DNA from: Actinacidiphila guanduensis
GTDB taxonomy: Bacteria > Actinomycetota > Actinomycetes > Streptomycetales > Streptomycetaceae
DNA: 64,000 bases
Assembly: GCF_900103985.1 (NCBI RefSeq)
Contig: NZ_FNIE01000001.1
Coordinates: 124,001-188,000 of the forward strand
Direction: 5' to 3'
Under the pieces are notes generated by a model that worked only from the letters and a program-made list of their open reading frames with translations, did no database searches and was not told the origin of the DNA. Below, one piece after another: positions 33,840 to 42,756 of the stretch. Within the stretch, counting starts at the first letter, position 1; every line of letters starts with the position of its first letter. Position numbers and translations under genes: made by a program.

Positions 33840-34063
33840 GATCAGTGCTCCTTCTGCGTGGCCGGGCCGGTCCCCTCCATCCGTTCCCCGCCGACCGCGC
33901 CTACCCGGCCCGCCGCATCCGAACGGCCCAACCGGGACGGGGACGGCCCTGCCCGGACGGCGGCCCCGCCCGGTGAGCCGGCCCGCGACCGGCAGGTCGC
34001 GCGGGCGCGGGGTGCCAGGAATTCGTTGTCGGGCCCGTGGTCCCGCGTGCCACAATCCCGCGC

Positions 34064-35092
34064 ATGACTGTGCGTTATCCGCGGCCGTTGCAGCCGGGCG
34101 ACCGGATCGGGATCACCTCGCCGTCGAGCGGGGTCCGCAAGGCGATGCGGGGGCGGCTGGAGGTGGCCGTGCGGGCGGTGGAGGCGCGCGGGTACGAGGT
34201 CGTCCTCGGGCAGTGCATGGACGGCAGCGGCCATGTGAGCGCGCCCGCCGCCGAGCGGGCCGCGGAGCTGACGGCGATGCTCACCGACCCGGCCGTGCGA
34301 GCCGTGGTGCCGCCCTGGGGCGGGGAGACGGCGATCGACCTGCTCCCGCTGCTCGACTGGGACCTGCTGGCCGCGGCCGAGCCCACCTGGTTCGTCGGCT
34401 TCTCCGACATCTCCACGCTGCTCACCCCGGTGACCCTGCTCACGGGCACGGCGACCGTGCACGGCAACAACCTGATGGACACCCCCTACGAGGTGCCCGA
34501 CGGGCTGCTCTCGTGGCTGGACATCGCCGCGGCCCCGCGCGGCCACCGGTTCACGCAGGTGCCGCCGGGCCGCTACCGCTCGACCGGCCGGGACGACTAC
34601 CGCGCGCACCCCGAGGTGCGCACCCTCACCCTCGACGCGCCGGGCCGCTGGCGGCGGCTGGGCGGCGGGGGCGACGTGGTGGCGGAGGGACGGCTGATCG
34701 GCGGCTGCGTCGAGACGCTGTGCAACCTGGCGGGCACCCGCTACCTCGACGCCTCCGCCTTCGCCCGCGCGAACTCCCCGCAGGGCCTGCTGGTCTACGT
34801 GGAGGCGTGCGAGGACAACGCGTTCACCATCTGCCGCAACCTGCACGGCATGCGGCTGGCCGGCTTCTTCGACGCGGCGAACGCGGTGCTGGTCGGGCGG
34901 ACCTCGGCGCCCGGCAACGACTCGCTCACCCAGGACAAGGCCGTGATGGACGCGCTCGGACCGCTCGGCGTGCCGGTGGTCGCCGACGTCGAGATCGGCC
35001 ACGTGGCCCCCTTCATGCCGGTGGTGAACGGCGCGCTGGGCCGGCTGGTGCACACCGCGGCCCGCAGCGAGCTGACCCAGGTACTGGACTGA
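34064..35092 (+). CDS. LD-carboxypeptidase / MccF-like serine peptidase (S66)
   Basis: A 342-residue peptidase of family S66. Members cleave L,D-peptide bonds of murein tetrapeptides (LdcA) or inactivate microcin C7-like aminoacyl nucleotides (MccF). The nucleophile region GFSDIS (Ser114) and the C-terminal charge-relay region with EIGHVAPFMPVVNGA (His near 314) are both present, with Glu in EGRLIGGCVETL plausible as the third member. Typical length for cytosolic members. ATG 34064 starts MTVRYPRPLQPGDRIGI, the usual family opening. It is monocistronic, with a perfect-palindrome terminator after it. Murein recycling or antibiotic resistance cannot be separated from sequence. Confidence 0.9.
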   Translation: MTVRYPRPLQPGDRIGITSPSSGVRKAMRGRLEVAVRAVEARGYEVVLGQCMDGSGHVSAPAAERAAELTAMLTDPAVRAVVPPWGGETAIDLLPLLDWDLLAAAEPTWFVGFSDISTLLTPVTLLTGTATVHGNNLMDTPYEVPDGLLSWLDIAAAPRGHRFTQVPPGRYRSTGRDDYRAHPEVRTLTLDAPGRWRRLGGGGDVVAEGRLIGGCVETLCNLAGTRYLDASAFARANSPQGLLVYVEACEDNAFTICRNLHGMRLAGFFDAANAVLVGRTSAPGNDSLTQDKAVMDALGPLGVPVVADVEIGHVAPFMPVVNGALGRLVHTAARSELTQVLD

Positions 35093-35179
35093 GCCCGCGC
35101 CAGGACCGCACAGCGGAGGGGTACCTGCCTGCCGGCACTGCCGCCGGGCCCCGCCTTCCTGATCCCGTCCGCGAATTCC

Positions 35180-35201
35180 TGCCGGAAGGGCCCTTCCGGC
35201 A
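35180..35201. terminator. Perfect 22-bp palindrome terminator
   Basis: TGCCGGAAGGG (35180-35190) is followed at once by its reverse complement (35191-35201). It lies between convergent genes ending at 35092 and 35253. A real hairpin would open the central few bases. It is a likely bidirectional terminator. Confidence 0.75.
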
Positions 35202-35252
35202 CGCCGCGGGCCCGAGCGGGGAGAGGGCGCGGCCTCTACCGGGGCAGGGCCC

Positions 35253-35855
35253 TCATCCGCGCAGCTGCGTGGCGATGTCCGTCAGGTGCCGCCCCTGGTA
35301 GTCGGCTGCGTCGAGCGTCGCCTGGTCCGGGCCCTCGCCGCCGCCGCTCGGCCAGCTGGTGCCGTACGGGTTGCCGCCGGCGGCGAAGAGCAGCGGGTCG
35401 GTGTAGCCGGGCGGCACGATGATGCAGCCCCAGTGGTAGAAGACGTTGTTCAGCGCCAGCAGCGTCGACTCCTGGCCGCCGTGCCGGTTCATCGCGGAGG
35501 TGAAGCTGGTGACGGGCTTGTTGTGGAAGACGCCGGCCTGCCACTGGGCGCCCGCGGAGTCGATGAACTGCTTGAGCTGCGCGCTGGGGTTGCCGAACCG
35601 GGTCGGTGTCCCGAACGCGTAGGCGGTGGCCCACTCCAGGTCCTCCAGCGTGGCCTCGGCGACGGAGTCCTTGGTGGCGTCGACGTGCGCGCGCCAGGCG
35701 GGGTTGGCGTCGATCGCGGTGTCGGGCGCCAGCTCGGCGGCCCGGCGCAGGCGCACCTCGGCCCCGCGGCTCTGCGCGCCCTTGGCGACGGCCTGGGCCA
35801 GCTGGTGCACGTTTCCCGTGGCGCTGTAGTAGATGACGGCAACTCGGACAGCCAT
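35253..35855 (-). CDS. WrbA-like flavodoxin-fold NAD(P)H:quinone oxidoreductase
   Basis: A 200-residue flavodoxin-fold protein, WrbA type. The FMN phosphate loop YYSATGNVHQLAQAVAKG is at about residues 9-26, and the FMN-ring loops GTPTRFGNPSAQLKQFID and TSAMNRHGGQESTLL follow the family pattern. WrbA enzymes transfer two electrons to quinones and protect against redox cycling. ATG 35855 (MAVRVAVIYYSATGN) is clear. It is followed on the same strand by a terminator shared with the LD-carboxypeptidase gene. The NAD-dependent epimerase gene lies upstream, 128 bp away, and could be co-transcribed. Confidence 0.93.
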   Translation of the reverse strand: MAVRVAVIYYSATGNVHQLAQAVAKGAQSRGAEVRLRRAAELAPDTAIDANPAWRAHVDATKDSVAEATLEDLEWATAYAFGTPTRFGNPSAQLKQFIDSAGAQWQAGVFHNKPVTSFTSAMNRHGGQESTLLALNNVFYHWGCIIVPPGYTDPLLFAAGGNPYGTSWPSGGGEGPDQATLDAADYQGRHLTDIATQLRG

Positions 35856-35983
35856 GTGCGGTAACTCCCGCCGCTCGACGATGGTGCGCCCCCACTGTCC
35901 CCGGGTACCCCTCCCGCGGGATCGAATCACCCGCTCGTGCCGCCCGCCTTCACCCGTACAGCGGGTAGTGCCGCGGCCCGGGC

Positions 35984-36820
35984 TCAGGGGCGCCAGCGGT
36001 GCAGCGCGGTGAAGCCCAGCAGGTCGCGGCTGCGGCGCAGGCAGAAGGGCACGGCGAAGCCGTCCAGCGGCTGCTCGACCTCGGTGCCCGGGTGGTAGCG
36101 GCGCAGCAGGTCGGCGGTGGGCTGCAGGGCGGTGGTGTCCGGGGCAGCGACGTTGACCACGGTGTGGCCGCTCACCGGCGCGGTCAGGGCAGCGCCCACC
36201 GCGCGGGCGGCGTCGCGGCTGTCGAGCCAGCCCCACAGCCCGCCGCTGTCGTGGCCGGGGTCGGCGTGCACGCGGGCGAGGTGGTCGGCGAGCCGCCGGC
36301 CGGTGCCGAGGAAGGGGAAGCGCAGCGAGACCACGGTGGTGCCCCAGCGCCGGGCGGCGGTCGCCGCGACGGTCTCGCCGACGTACTTCGACAGCCCGTA
36401 CACGTCGTCGCCGAGGTAGGGGTGGTCCTCGGAGACGGGGGCGGTCAGCGGCGAGGTGCCGTGGGCGGAGAAGGCCAGGCCGAGGGCGGACAGGCTGGAG
36501 ATGTGGACGGCGCGGCGGACGCCCGCGGCGCCGGCGGCGTCCAGGACGAGCCGGGCGGCCAGGACGTTGTTGGCGAAGACCTCGTCCTGCGGGGCCGCGT
36601 GGGGCGAGGGAAGGGCGGCCGCGTGCACGACGGCGTCCATCCCGGCCACGAGCGCCTCGACGGCCGGCCGCTCGCGCAGGTCGCCCGCGGCGGTCTGCCA
36701 GGCGGCGCCGGGGTCGAGGGCCACGCGGTCGTGCGCGCGCACCTGCATGCCGCGCCCGGACAGGTGCGCGACGACTTCGCGGCCGAGCGTGCCGGCCGCC
36801 CCGGTGACCAGGACCTTCAC
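35984..36820 (-). CDS. NAD-dependent epimerase/dehydratase (extended SDR)
   Basis: A 278-residue extended short-chain dehydrogenase. It begins KVLVTGAAGTLGREVV (NAD motif TGAAGTLG) and carries the catalytic YGLSK (Tyr-x-x-x-Lys, about residue 153) and Ser in ISSLSALG. A C-terminal substrate domain follows. It probably acts on a sugar, a nucleotide-sugar or a similar ligand; uronate dehydrogenase-like members have this size. GTG 36820 is preceded by GAGGGGGAG. It is divergent from the enolase-superfamily gene at 36987, which hints at shared sugar-acid catabolism but is inference. Confidence 0.9.
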   Translation of the reverse strand: MKVLVTGAAGTLGREVVAHLSGRGMQVRAHDRVALDPGAAWQTAAGDLRERPAVEALVAGMDAVVHAAALPSPHAAPQDEVFANNVLAARLVLDAAGAAGVRRAVHISSLSALGLAFSAHGTSPLTAPVSEDHPYLGDDVYGLSKYVGETVAATAARRWGTTVVSLRFPFLGTGRRLADHLARVHADPGHDSGGLWGWLDSRDAARAVGAALTAPVSGHTVVNVAAPDTTALQPTADLLRRYHPGTEVEQPLDGFAVPFCLRRSRDLLGFTALHRWRP

Positions 36821-36986
36821 GTGGACTCCCCCTCGGTGTGGCGCGAAACGGCCGTGGTGCGACCCCCGCACTCGTGTCGATATTTTGCGGATTCCTGCAC
36901 GAGAAGCGTCATGCGGATGATGAAAACGTAACATGATCTCGCCGGCGACCCGCCGCAACCCAGCGACCAGGAACAGGGGTTCACCC

Positions 36987-38282
36987 ATGACCGGCTCAGG
37001 ACCCGACCGACTGCTCGACGCCTCGGGCGCGCTCCCCGAGGCCCGTCCGCCCTGGCAGCCGCGCGACTCCCTGCGCATCACCCGGGTCCGGGCCGTCGTC
37101 ACCGCGCCCGAGGGCCTGCCGCTGGTGGTGGTCCGCGTCGACACCTCCGACGACGGCCTGTACGGGCTCGGCTGCGCCACCTTCACCCAGCGGTACGCGG
37201 CCGTGGCCGCCGCCGTGGACGAGCACGCGGGCCCCCTCGCCGTCGGCCGCCACCCCGCCGACATCGAGGACATCACCCGCATGATCCACTACTCGTCCTA
37301 CTGGCGCGGCGGGCCCGTCCTCGGCAACGCCCTGTCGGGCATCGACCAGGCGCTGTGGGACATCGCGGGCAAGCGCGCCGGGCTGCCGGTCCACGAGCTG
37401 CTCGGGGGCCGCAGCCGCGCGGCCGTGGAGGTGTACTCGCACGCGGCCGGGCCCACCGTGGGCGACACCCTCGACGCCGCCGAGCAGTTGCTCGCCGAGG
37501 GCTACCGGCACATCCGGCTCCAGGTCGGCGGCCCCGGCACCGGCACCTACGGCGCCCCCGGCACCCCGGGCGGCTACCCGCGCTCGCCGCACCCGGACGG
37601 CTGGGACGTCGCGCAGTACCTGCGGGCCGTCCCGGAGCTGTTCGCCGCCGCGCGCGAGCGGCTGGGGCCGGAGGTGAGCCTGATGCACGACGTGCACAGC
37701 CGGCTGACGCCCAAGCAGGCGGTGGTGCTGGCCCGGTCGCTGGAGCCCTACCGGCTGTCGTTCCTGGAGGACGTCATCGCGCCCGAGCACTACGACCGGC
37801 TGCCGGAGGTGCGCGCGGCCTCCCCGGTGCCGATCGCGGTCGGCGAGCAGATCGGCTCGGTGACCGACGCGGTGCGGCTGATCCGCGACGGCGGCATCGA
37901 CCTGCTGCGGCTGCACACCTCGGCGGTCGGCGGCCTGACCCCCACCCGCAAGCTCGTCGCGCTGGCCGAACTCCTGGGCGTGCGCACGGCGTTCCACTCC
38001 CCCGGCGACATCTCGCCGGTCGGCGTGGCGGCGAACCTCGCCGTCGACATCTCCACCCCGGCCTTCGGCTACCAGGAGGCGCACACCTACGGCGACGCCG
38101 TGCACGAGGTGTTCCCCGGCACCCCCGTGGTGCGCGAGGGACACCTGTACCCCTCGGACGCGCCCGGGTGGGGTGTGGACCTGGACGAGAAGGCGGCCGC
38201 CGCGTACCCGCCGGTGAAGTTCCTGCACGAGCGGTGGGCCACTCGGGTCCGCCGCCCCGACGGCGGGCTCGAGGCGCCCTGA
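36987..38282 (+). CDS. Enolase-superfamily sugar-acid dehydratase (RspA/ManD-like)
   Basis: A 431-residue enolase-superfamily enzyme. The capping domain is visible at RVRAVVTAPEGLPLVVVRV. The barrel residues are recognisable: DVHSRL (metal-ligand Asp, His) near 232, EDVIAPEHYDRLPEVR near 259, the GEQIGS region with Glu near 283, and HSPGDISPVGVAANLAVD near 333. The pattern resembles mannonate dehydratase and RspA rather than mandelate racemase proper. ATG 36987. The NAD epimerase is divergent and the GH13 glucosidase convergent, so a small carbohydrate-acid cluster is likely. The exact substrate cannot be told from sequence. Confidence 0.88.
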   Translation: MTGSGPDRLLDASGALPEARPPWQPRDSLRITRVRAVVTAPEGLPLVVVRVDTSDDGLYGLGCATFTQRYAAVAAAVDEHAGPLAVGRHPADIEDITRMIHYSSYWRGGPVLGNALSGIDQALWDIAGKRAGLPVHELLGGRSRAAVEVYSHAAGPTVGDTLDAAEQLLAEGYRHIRLQVGGPGTGTYGAPGTPGGYPRSPHPDGWDVAQYLRAVPELFAAARERLGPEVSLMHDVHSRLTPKQAVVLARSLEPYRLSFLEDVIAPEHYDRLPEVRAASPVPIAVGEQIGSVTDAVRLIRDGGIDLLRLHTSAVGGLTPTRKLVALAELLGVRTAFHSPGDISPVGVAANLAVDISTPAFGYQEAHTYGDAVHEVFPGTPVVREGHLYPSDAPGWGVDLDEKAAAAYPPVKFLHERWATRVRRPDGGLEAP

Positions 38283-38297
38283 CCGGTGCCCGGCCCC

Positions 38298-39893
38298 CTA
38301 CTGCCCTGCCGCGGCGGCCAGTTCGTAGACCCCGTAGGAGAACGGGTCGGCGACCGCCTCGCCTTCGGCCAGGCGCACCCCGTGCACGGCCAGCGGGCGG
38401 GGTGCGCCCGCCAGGGCGGGCAGGGGTGCGCGGGCCTGGCTGCCGCGGGCGTTGACGACCACCAGGTGGGTGCCGCCGCGGGTGTAGACGAAGGGGTAGT
38501 CGCGGTGCAGCACCTCGACGGGGCCCGAGCTGCCCAGCGCCGGGGTGCTGCGGCGCAGCGCGATCAGCCGGCGCACATGGTGCAGCAGCGAGGCGGGGTC
38601 GGCCCGCGACCCGGCGACGGTGGGGCGGCCGGGGTCCGGGTCCACGGGCAGGTAGAGGGCGTCGGCAGGGGCGGTGGAGAAGCCGGCGTTGGGCCCGTCG
38701 TCCCACTGCATCGGGGTGCGCGAGCCCTGCCGGGCCTCGGTGCCGAGCTGGCTGCCCTCGGTGTCGGGCAGGCCGGGCACATAGCGCATGCCGATCTCGT
38801 CGCCGTAGTAGATCACCGGCAGGGAGGGCCAGGTGAGTTGGAGGGCGAAGCCGGGGGCGACCATGTCGCGGGTGCGCGGGCCGCAGGTGAGCCGGGAGAA
38901 GTCGTGGTTGGCGGTGGGCAATGCGATGTGGCCGTGGCCGTCCGCGGCGGCCTCGGCCTGCCGCCAGGCGTCCAGGAAGGGCGTCAGGCTGCCGCGGCCC
39001 TCGGCGTCGAGCCAGCAGGGTTTGCCGTCGGCCCACACACCCTGGCTGCCGGTGCCGTTGTCCCACAGGGAGCGCAGCGCGGGGCCGTTGAAGTGCAGGA
39101 AGAAGTCGGAGTGGAAGCCTGCCGGGATGGAGACGGCCGGGTCGCCCCACTCGGCGAGCAGGGCGCAGTCGGGGTGCGCGCGGTCGATCCAGGAACGCAC
39201 CTCGCCCCACAGCCGCCCGGTCTCCACGTGCCCCGGGTCGTCCTTCACCAGGGAGTAGGCCATGTCGACGCGGAAGCCGGAGACGCCCAGGCCGAACCAG
39301 TGGTCCATGATCTCGCGCAGGGCGGCCCGGTTGGCGCGCGGCCCTTCGGCGTCCACCGGCTGGCGCCAGGGCTGGTCCGGGTGCGGGCGGGCGTAGCCGA
39401 AGTTCAGCGCGGGCTGGATGGGATAGAAGTTGGCGAGGTAGAAGCCGCCGCGCGCGCCCTGGTTGGGGATCCAGTCGCGGGCCGGGGAGGCGATCGTCTC
39501 GGACCAGATGTAGCGGTGGTCGCCGGGGGTGTGCGCGGACTCGCGGAACCAGGGGTGGCGGTGCGAGGTGTGCCCGGGCACGAGGTCGAGCATGACGCGG
39601 ATGCCGCGTGAGCGGGCGGCGTCGATCAGGACGGCGGCGTCCTCGTTGGTGCCGTAGCGCGGGGCGATGGTCAGGTAGTCGGCCACGTCGTAGCCGGCGT
39701 CGCCGAACTCCGAGGCGAAGCACGGGCTCAGCCAGACCGCGGTGACGCCGAGCCAGGCGAGGTGGTCCAGGTGCTCGGTGATGCCGGCGAGGTCGCCGAT
39801 GCCGTCGCCATTGGAGTCCGCGAAGCTCTGCGGATAGATCTGGTAGAGGACGGCGTCGGAGAGCCAGGCGGGGATGTGGCGGCGTTCGGTCAT
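38298..39893 (-). CDS. GH13 alpha-glucosidase / oligo-glucosidase
   Basis: Hydrolyses alpha-glucosidic bonds in the cytoplasm (no signal peptide). The 531 residues contain the GH13 conserved regions. They include DLVPGHTS (region I), GFRVDMAYS with nucleophile Asp210, LLAEWGD with acid/base Glu248, and NHD with Asp331. The calcium-type loop DSNGDGIGDLAGI (near residue 27) is typical of oligo-1,6-glucosidase or trehalose-synthase-like enzymes. Length is typical for oligo-glucosidases. ATG 39893 is clear. It ends 16 bp from the convergent enolase-superfamily gene. Exact linkage specificity (alpha-1,4 or -1,6, isomaltose or others) is not readable. Confidence 0.95.
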   Translation of the reverse strand: MTERRHIPAWLSDAVLYQIYPQSFADSNGDGIGDLAGITEHLDHLAWLGVTAVWLSPCFASEFGDAGYDVADYLTIAPRYGTNEDAAVLIDAARSRGIRVMLDLVPGHTSHRHPWFRESAHTPGDHRYIWSETIASPARDWIPNQGARGGFYLANFYPIQPALNFGYARPHPDQPWRQPVDAEGPRANRAALREIMDHWFGLGVSGFRVDMAYSLVKDDPGHVETGRLWGEVRSWIDRAHPDCALLAEWGDPAVSIPAGFHSDFFLHFNGPALRSLWDNGTGSQGVWADGKPCWLDAEGRGSLTPFLDAWRQAEAAADGHGHIALPTANHDFSRLTCGPRTRDMVAPGFALQLTWPSLPVIYYGDEIGMRYVPGLPDTEGSQLGTEARQGSRTPMQWDDGPNAGFSTAPADALYLPVDPDPGRPTVAGSRADPASLLHHVRRLIALRRSTPALGSSGPVEVLHRDYPFVYTRGGTHLVVVNARGSQARAPLPALAGAPRPLAVHGVRLAEGEAVADPFSYGVYELAAAAGQ

Positions 39894-40114
39894 GGCGGGC
39901 CGGGGTGCTCCTTGCGTACCGGGGGCGGGGCGCGGGCGCCGCGGCCGGGCGCCTCGGGCAACGTACGCCCGCACCCCGAGCGGGCACCACGGGGCATGGG
40001 ACGACGGCTTCGCGCGGCACCCGGCTCGCAACCGGCCCGAGGCGGGCCCGGTGGGGGCTCGGAACGGGCCCGGTACGTCCTGGGCACGGCCCCGATAAAG
40101 GGCCCGGTGCGGCC

Positions 40115-41245
40115 TCAGTGCACCTCCGTCGCCCCCGACGCGCCCTCGGCCTCGGGATACTCGCGGCCGCGGCTGACCAGCAGGGCCGCGATGTCGTCGT
40201 CCAGGCCGCCGTGGCTGAAGGCGAGCAGCTGCTCGTGGAGCATCGCCAGCAGCCGCGGGTCGCTCACGCCCTCCTTGCCCGCCGCCCAGTCGCCCACCCG
40301 GAAGAAGGCGCCGGTGAGGTCGCGGGTCTCGCTGACGCCGTCGGTGTAGAGCAGCAGCCGGTCGCCGGGCCCGATCCGCACGGTCTCCACGAGGTAGTCG
40401 GCGCCCATCAGCGCCGCCATGTTCAGCGGCGGCGAGGCCGCGGCCGGCACCAGCGAGCGGGCGCCGCCGCGGTGCAGCAGCAGCGGCGGCGGGTGGCCGC
40501 AGTTGAGCAGCTCGACCAGGTCGCTGCCGTGCCGGAGCTGGGCGAGCACGGCGGTGGCGAAGCCCTCGCCGGCGTCGGGGGTGGTGAGCGTGCGGCTGTA
40601 GCGGACCATGCTGGTGTCGAGCCGGCGGGCCAGCCGGGCCAGGTCGGCCTCGTCGTAGGCGGCCTCGCGGAAGCAGTTGGTCACCGCGCTGGCCACGCCG
40701 ACCGCGGACAGGCCCTTGCCGCGGACGTCGCCGATCAGCACCCGCACCCCGTGCGGGGTGTCCACCGCCTCGAAGAAGTCCCCGCCGATCCGGGCCTCCT
40801 CGGCCGCCGCGAGGTAGAGGGTCTCGATGCCGATGTCGCCGAACCGGTGCGGCACCGGCCGCAGCACGACGGCCTGGGCCGCGTCGGCGACCGAGCGGAC
40901 CCGGGACAGGGTCCGCTCGCGCTGGATGCGCACGTGGGCCGCGTACGCGGCGGCGGCCGTGACGGCGGCGAGCGCGCCCGCGGTGAAGGCGGCGGCCCGC
41001 TCGTCGTAGGCGACCTGGAGGCCGATCTCCACGCAGAGCGTGACGACGCCGAGCGCCACGGTGCCGCCCACCGACCACATCGACGCCGCCAGCGCGGGCG
41101 CGGCCGGCAGCAGCCGGCTGACCGAGAAGTCCCGCGGGGTGGAGACGGCCAGCCCGCCGATGACGAGCGTCAGCAGCAGCGGGGACCACATCGCGGGTCC
41201 GCGCGGGCGGTCCGGGGGCCGTCGGGGGTGGCGTCGGTGATTCAT
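40115..41245 (-). CDS. Membrane-bound SpoIIE-type PP2C phosphatase
   Basis: A 376-residue protein with three or so N-terminal membrane helices between residues about 18 and 108 (SPLLLTLVIGGLAVS; LAASMWSVGGTVALGVVTLC; FTAGALAAVTAAAAYAAHV), then a signalling helix and a SpoIIE/PP2C domain (about 140-370). Catalytic metal residues are visible in ARIGGDFFEAV and VLIGDVRGKG, in LLYTDGVSE and near the end in GGLDDDIAALLV. There is no kinase or receiver domain. GTG 41251 and ATG 41245 are both possible starts. Such proteins dephosphorylate anti-sigma antagonists. It is divergent from the zinc alcohol dehydrogenase. The target is unknown. Confidence 0.9.
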   Translation of the reverse strand: MNHRRHPRRPPDRPRGPAMWSPLLLTLVIGGLAVSTPRDFSVSRLLPAAPALAASMWSVGGTVALGVVTLCVEIGLQVAYDERAAAFTAGALAAVTAAAAYAAHVRIQRERTLSRVRSVADAAQAVVLRPVPHRFGDIGIETLYLAAAEEARIGGDFFEAVDTPHGVRVLIGDVRGKGLSAVGVASAVTNCFREAAYDEADLARLARRLDTSMVRYSRTLTTPDAGEGFATAVLAQLRHGSDLVELLNCGHPPPLLLHRGGARSLVPAAASPPLNMAALMGADYLVETVRIGPGDRLLLYTDGVSETRDLTGAFFRVGDWAAGKEGVSDPRLLAMLHEQLLAFSHGGLDDDIAALLVSRGREYPEAEGASGATEVH

Positions 41246-41450
41246 CGTCACCAGTATGGGGTGATATTCGCATTCCTCCGGTATTGCGGCGTGGCTCGGA
41301 GTCCGGACCGGACGGCCGGGCGCCCGTCCGGATGCCGCCCGGGGTGTGTCGGCACGGCCCCGGCGGCACGGGCGCGGCGGTGGCTGCGATGCTGGCGGGC
41401 GGCTCTTCGGGAAGCAGGCCCCGGAGAAGCGACGGAAGGCGGTGCGGCCC

Positions 41451-42509
41451 GTGCGGGCTGTGGTGTTCGAGGAGTTCGGTGAGCTGCCCCTGGTGCGGGA
41501 GGTGGCGGACCCGCTCGTGCCGGAGGACGGCGCGCTGGTGCGGGTGGCCGCCACCGGGCTGTGCCGCAGCGACTGGCACGGGTGGCAGGGCCACGACGAC
41601 GCCATCGCGCTGCCGCACGTGCCCGGGCACGAGTTCGCCGGGCAGGTGGTGGCCGTGGGCCCGGGCGTGACCCGGTGGCACGGCGGGGAGCGGGTGACGG
41701 CGCCCTTCGTGTGCGCGTGCGGCCGGTGCGCGGCCTGCCTGCGCGGCGACCAGCAGGTGTGCGAGCGGCAGCAGCAGCCCGGCTTCACGCACTGGGGCTC
41801 CTTCGCCGACCTCGTCGCCGTCCACCACGCCGACGTCAACCTCGTCGCCCTGCCCGAGGCGATGCCCTACACCGCGGCGGCCGCGCTCGGCTGCCGCTTC
41901 GCCACCGCCTACCGGGCGGTCGTCGCGCAGGGCCGCATCCGCCCCGGCGAGTGGGTGGCCGTGCACGGCTGCGGGGGCCTCGGGCTGTCGGCGGTGATGG
42001 TGGCGGTATCGTGCGGGGCCCGGGTGGTCGCGGTCGACCCCTCACCCGAGGCGCTGGGGCTCGCGGCCACGCTGGGCGCGCAGGTGTGCCTGGCGCCGGG
42101 CGGCTCGGTGCAGGACACCGCCCGGGAGGTCCGCGAGGCGACGGAGGGCGGCGCGCACGTCTCGCTGGACGCCCTGGGTGCGGCCGACATCTGCGCGGCC
42201 TCCGTCCTCGGCCTGCGCGCCCGCGGCCGCCACGTCCAGGTCGGCCTGCTCGCCACCGGCACCGTCCAGGTGCCGATGGGCCGGGTGATCGCCCTCGAAC
42301 TGGAGCTGCTGGGCAGCCACGGGATGGCCGCGCACGCCTACCCCGAGATGATGGGCCAGATCGCGGCGGGCACGCTGCGCCCCGGCGACCTCGTCGGCGA
42401 GGTGATCCCCCTGGACGCGGCCCCGGCCGCCCTGGCAGCGATGAGCACCGCCTCCCCCGCCGGCATCACGGTGATCACCCCCCACGACACCCCGTCCCAA
42501 CCGGCCTGA
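41451..42509 (+). CDS. Zinc-dependent alcohol dehydrogenase (MDR)
   Basis: A 352-residue zinc MDR enzyme. The catalytic-zinc site is visible at GLCRSDWHG and PGHEFAG (Cys and His-Glu). The structural-zinc lobe has the four-cysteine set in CACGRCAACLRGDQQVC. The Rossmann motif is HGCGGLGLSAVMVA near residue 170. Hence an NAD(P)-dependent alcohol or polyol dehydrogenase of typical length. GTG 41451 starts VRAVVFEEFGELPLV; a GGAAGG lies 11 bp or so upstream. It is transcribed away from the membrane phosphatase. A Streptomyces-type dispersed repeat follows the stop codon. Confidence 0.93.
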   Translation: MRAVVFEEFGELPLVREVADPLVPEDGALVRVAATGLCRSDWHGWQGHDDAIALPHVPGHEFAGQVVAVGPGVTRWHGGERVTAPFVCACGRCAACLRGDQQVCERQQQPGFTHWGSFADLVAVHHADVNLVALPEAMPYTAAAALGCRFATAYRAVVAQGRIRPGEWVAVHGCGGLGLSAVMVAVSCGARVVAVDPSPEALGLAATLGAQVCLAPGGSVQDTAREVREATEGGAHVSLDALGAADICAASVLGLRARGRHVQVGLLATGTVQVPMGRVIALELELLGSHGMAAHAYPEMMGQIAAGTLRPGDLVGEVIPLDAAPAALAAMSTASPAGITVITPHDTPSQPA

Positions 42510-42514
42510 GATGC

Positions 42515-42640
42515 CCCGCACCACGAGCGCAACCAGACGCACAGCGGTTGTTGGGGGCGCTGGGGATACCTCCCAGGCGGAGCTCTGGGGGAGGAACGGC
42601 GCGACAAGCCACGACGGCGCGGCACCCGGCACCGTAGAGG
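42515..42640. repeat. Dispersed intergenic repeat element (Streptomyces type)
   Basis: The block contains a CCTCCCAG ... CTGGGGGAGG inverted repeat (stem about 42568-42597) within a longer motif (GCGCTGGGGATACCTCCCAG, then GACAAGCCACGACGGCGCGG). I remember this whole block recurring in Streptomyces intergenic regions, where its complement is often misread as a protein containing SAWEVSPAPPTTAVRLVALVV. It begins 6 bp after the dehydrogenase stop and ends about 115 bp before the IclR start. Confidence 0.6.
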
Positions 42641-42756
42641 AACCCCCGCGGCGGGGAGCCGCACCCGCACAAGCGCAAGCACACGCAGGGAGCGGGAACC
42701 CCCGCGGTCAGAAGCCACCCCCGTAGAAGGGATACGGTGACCCCGGGAGGAAAACG

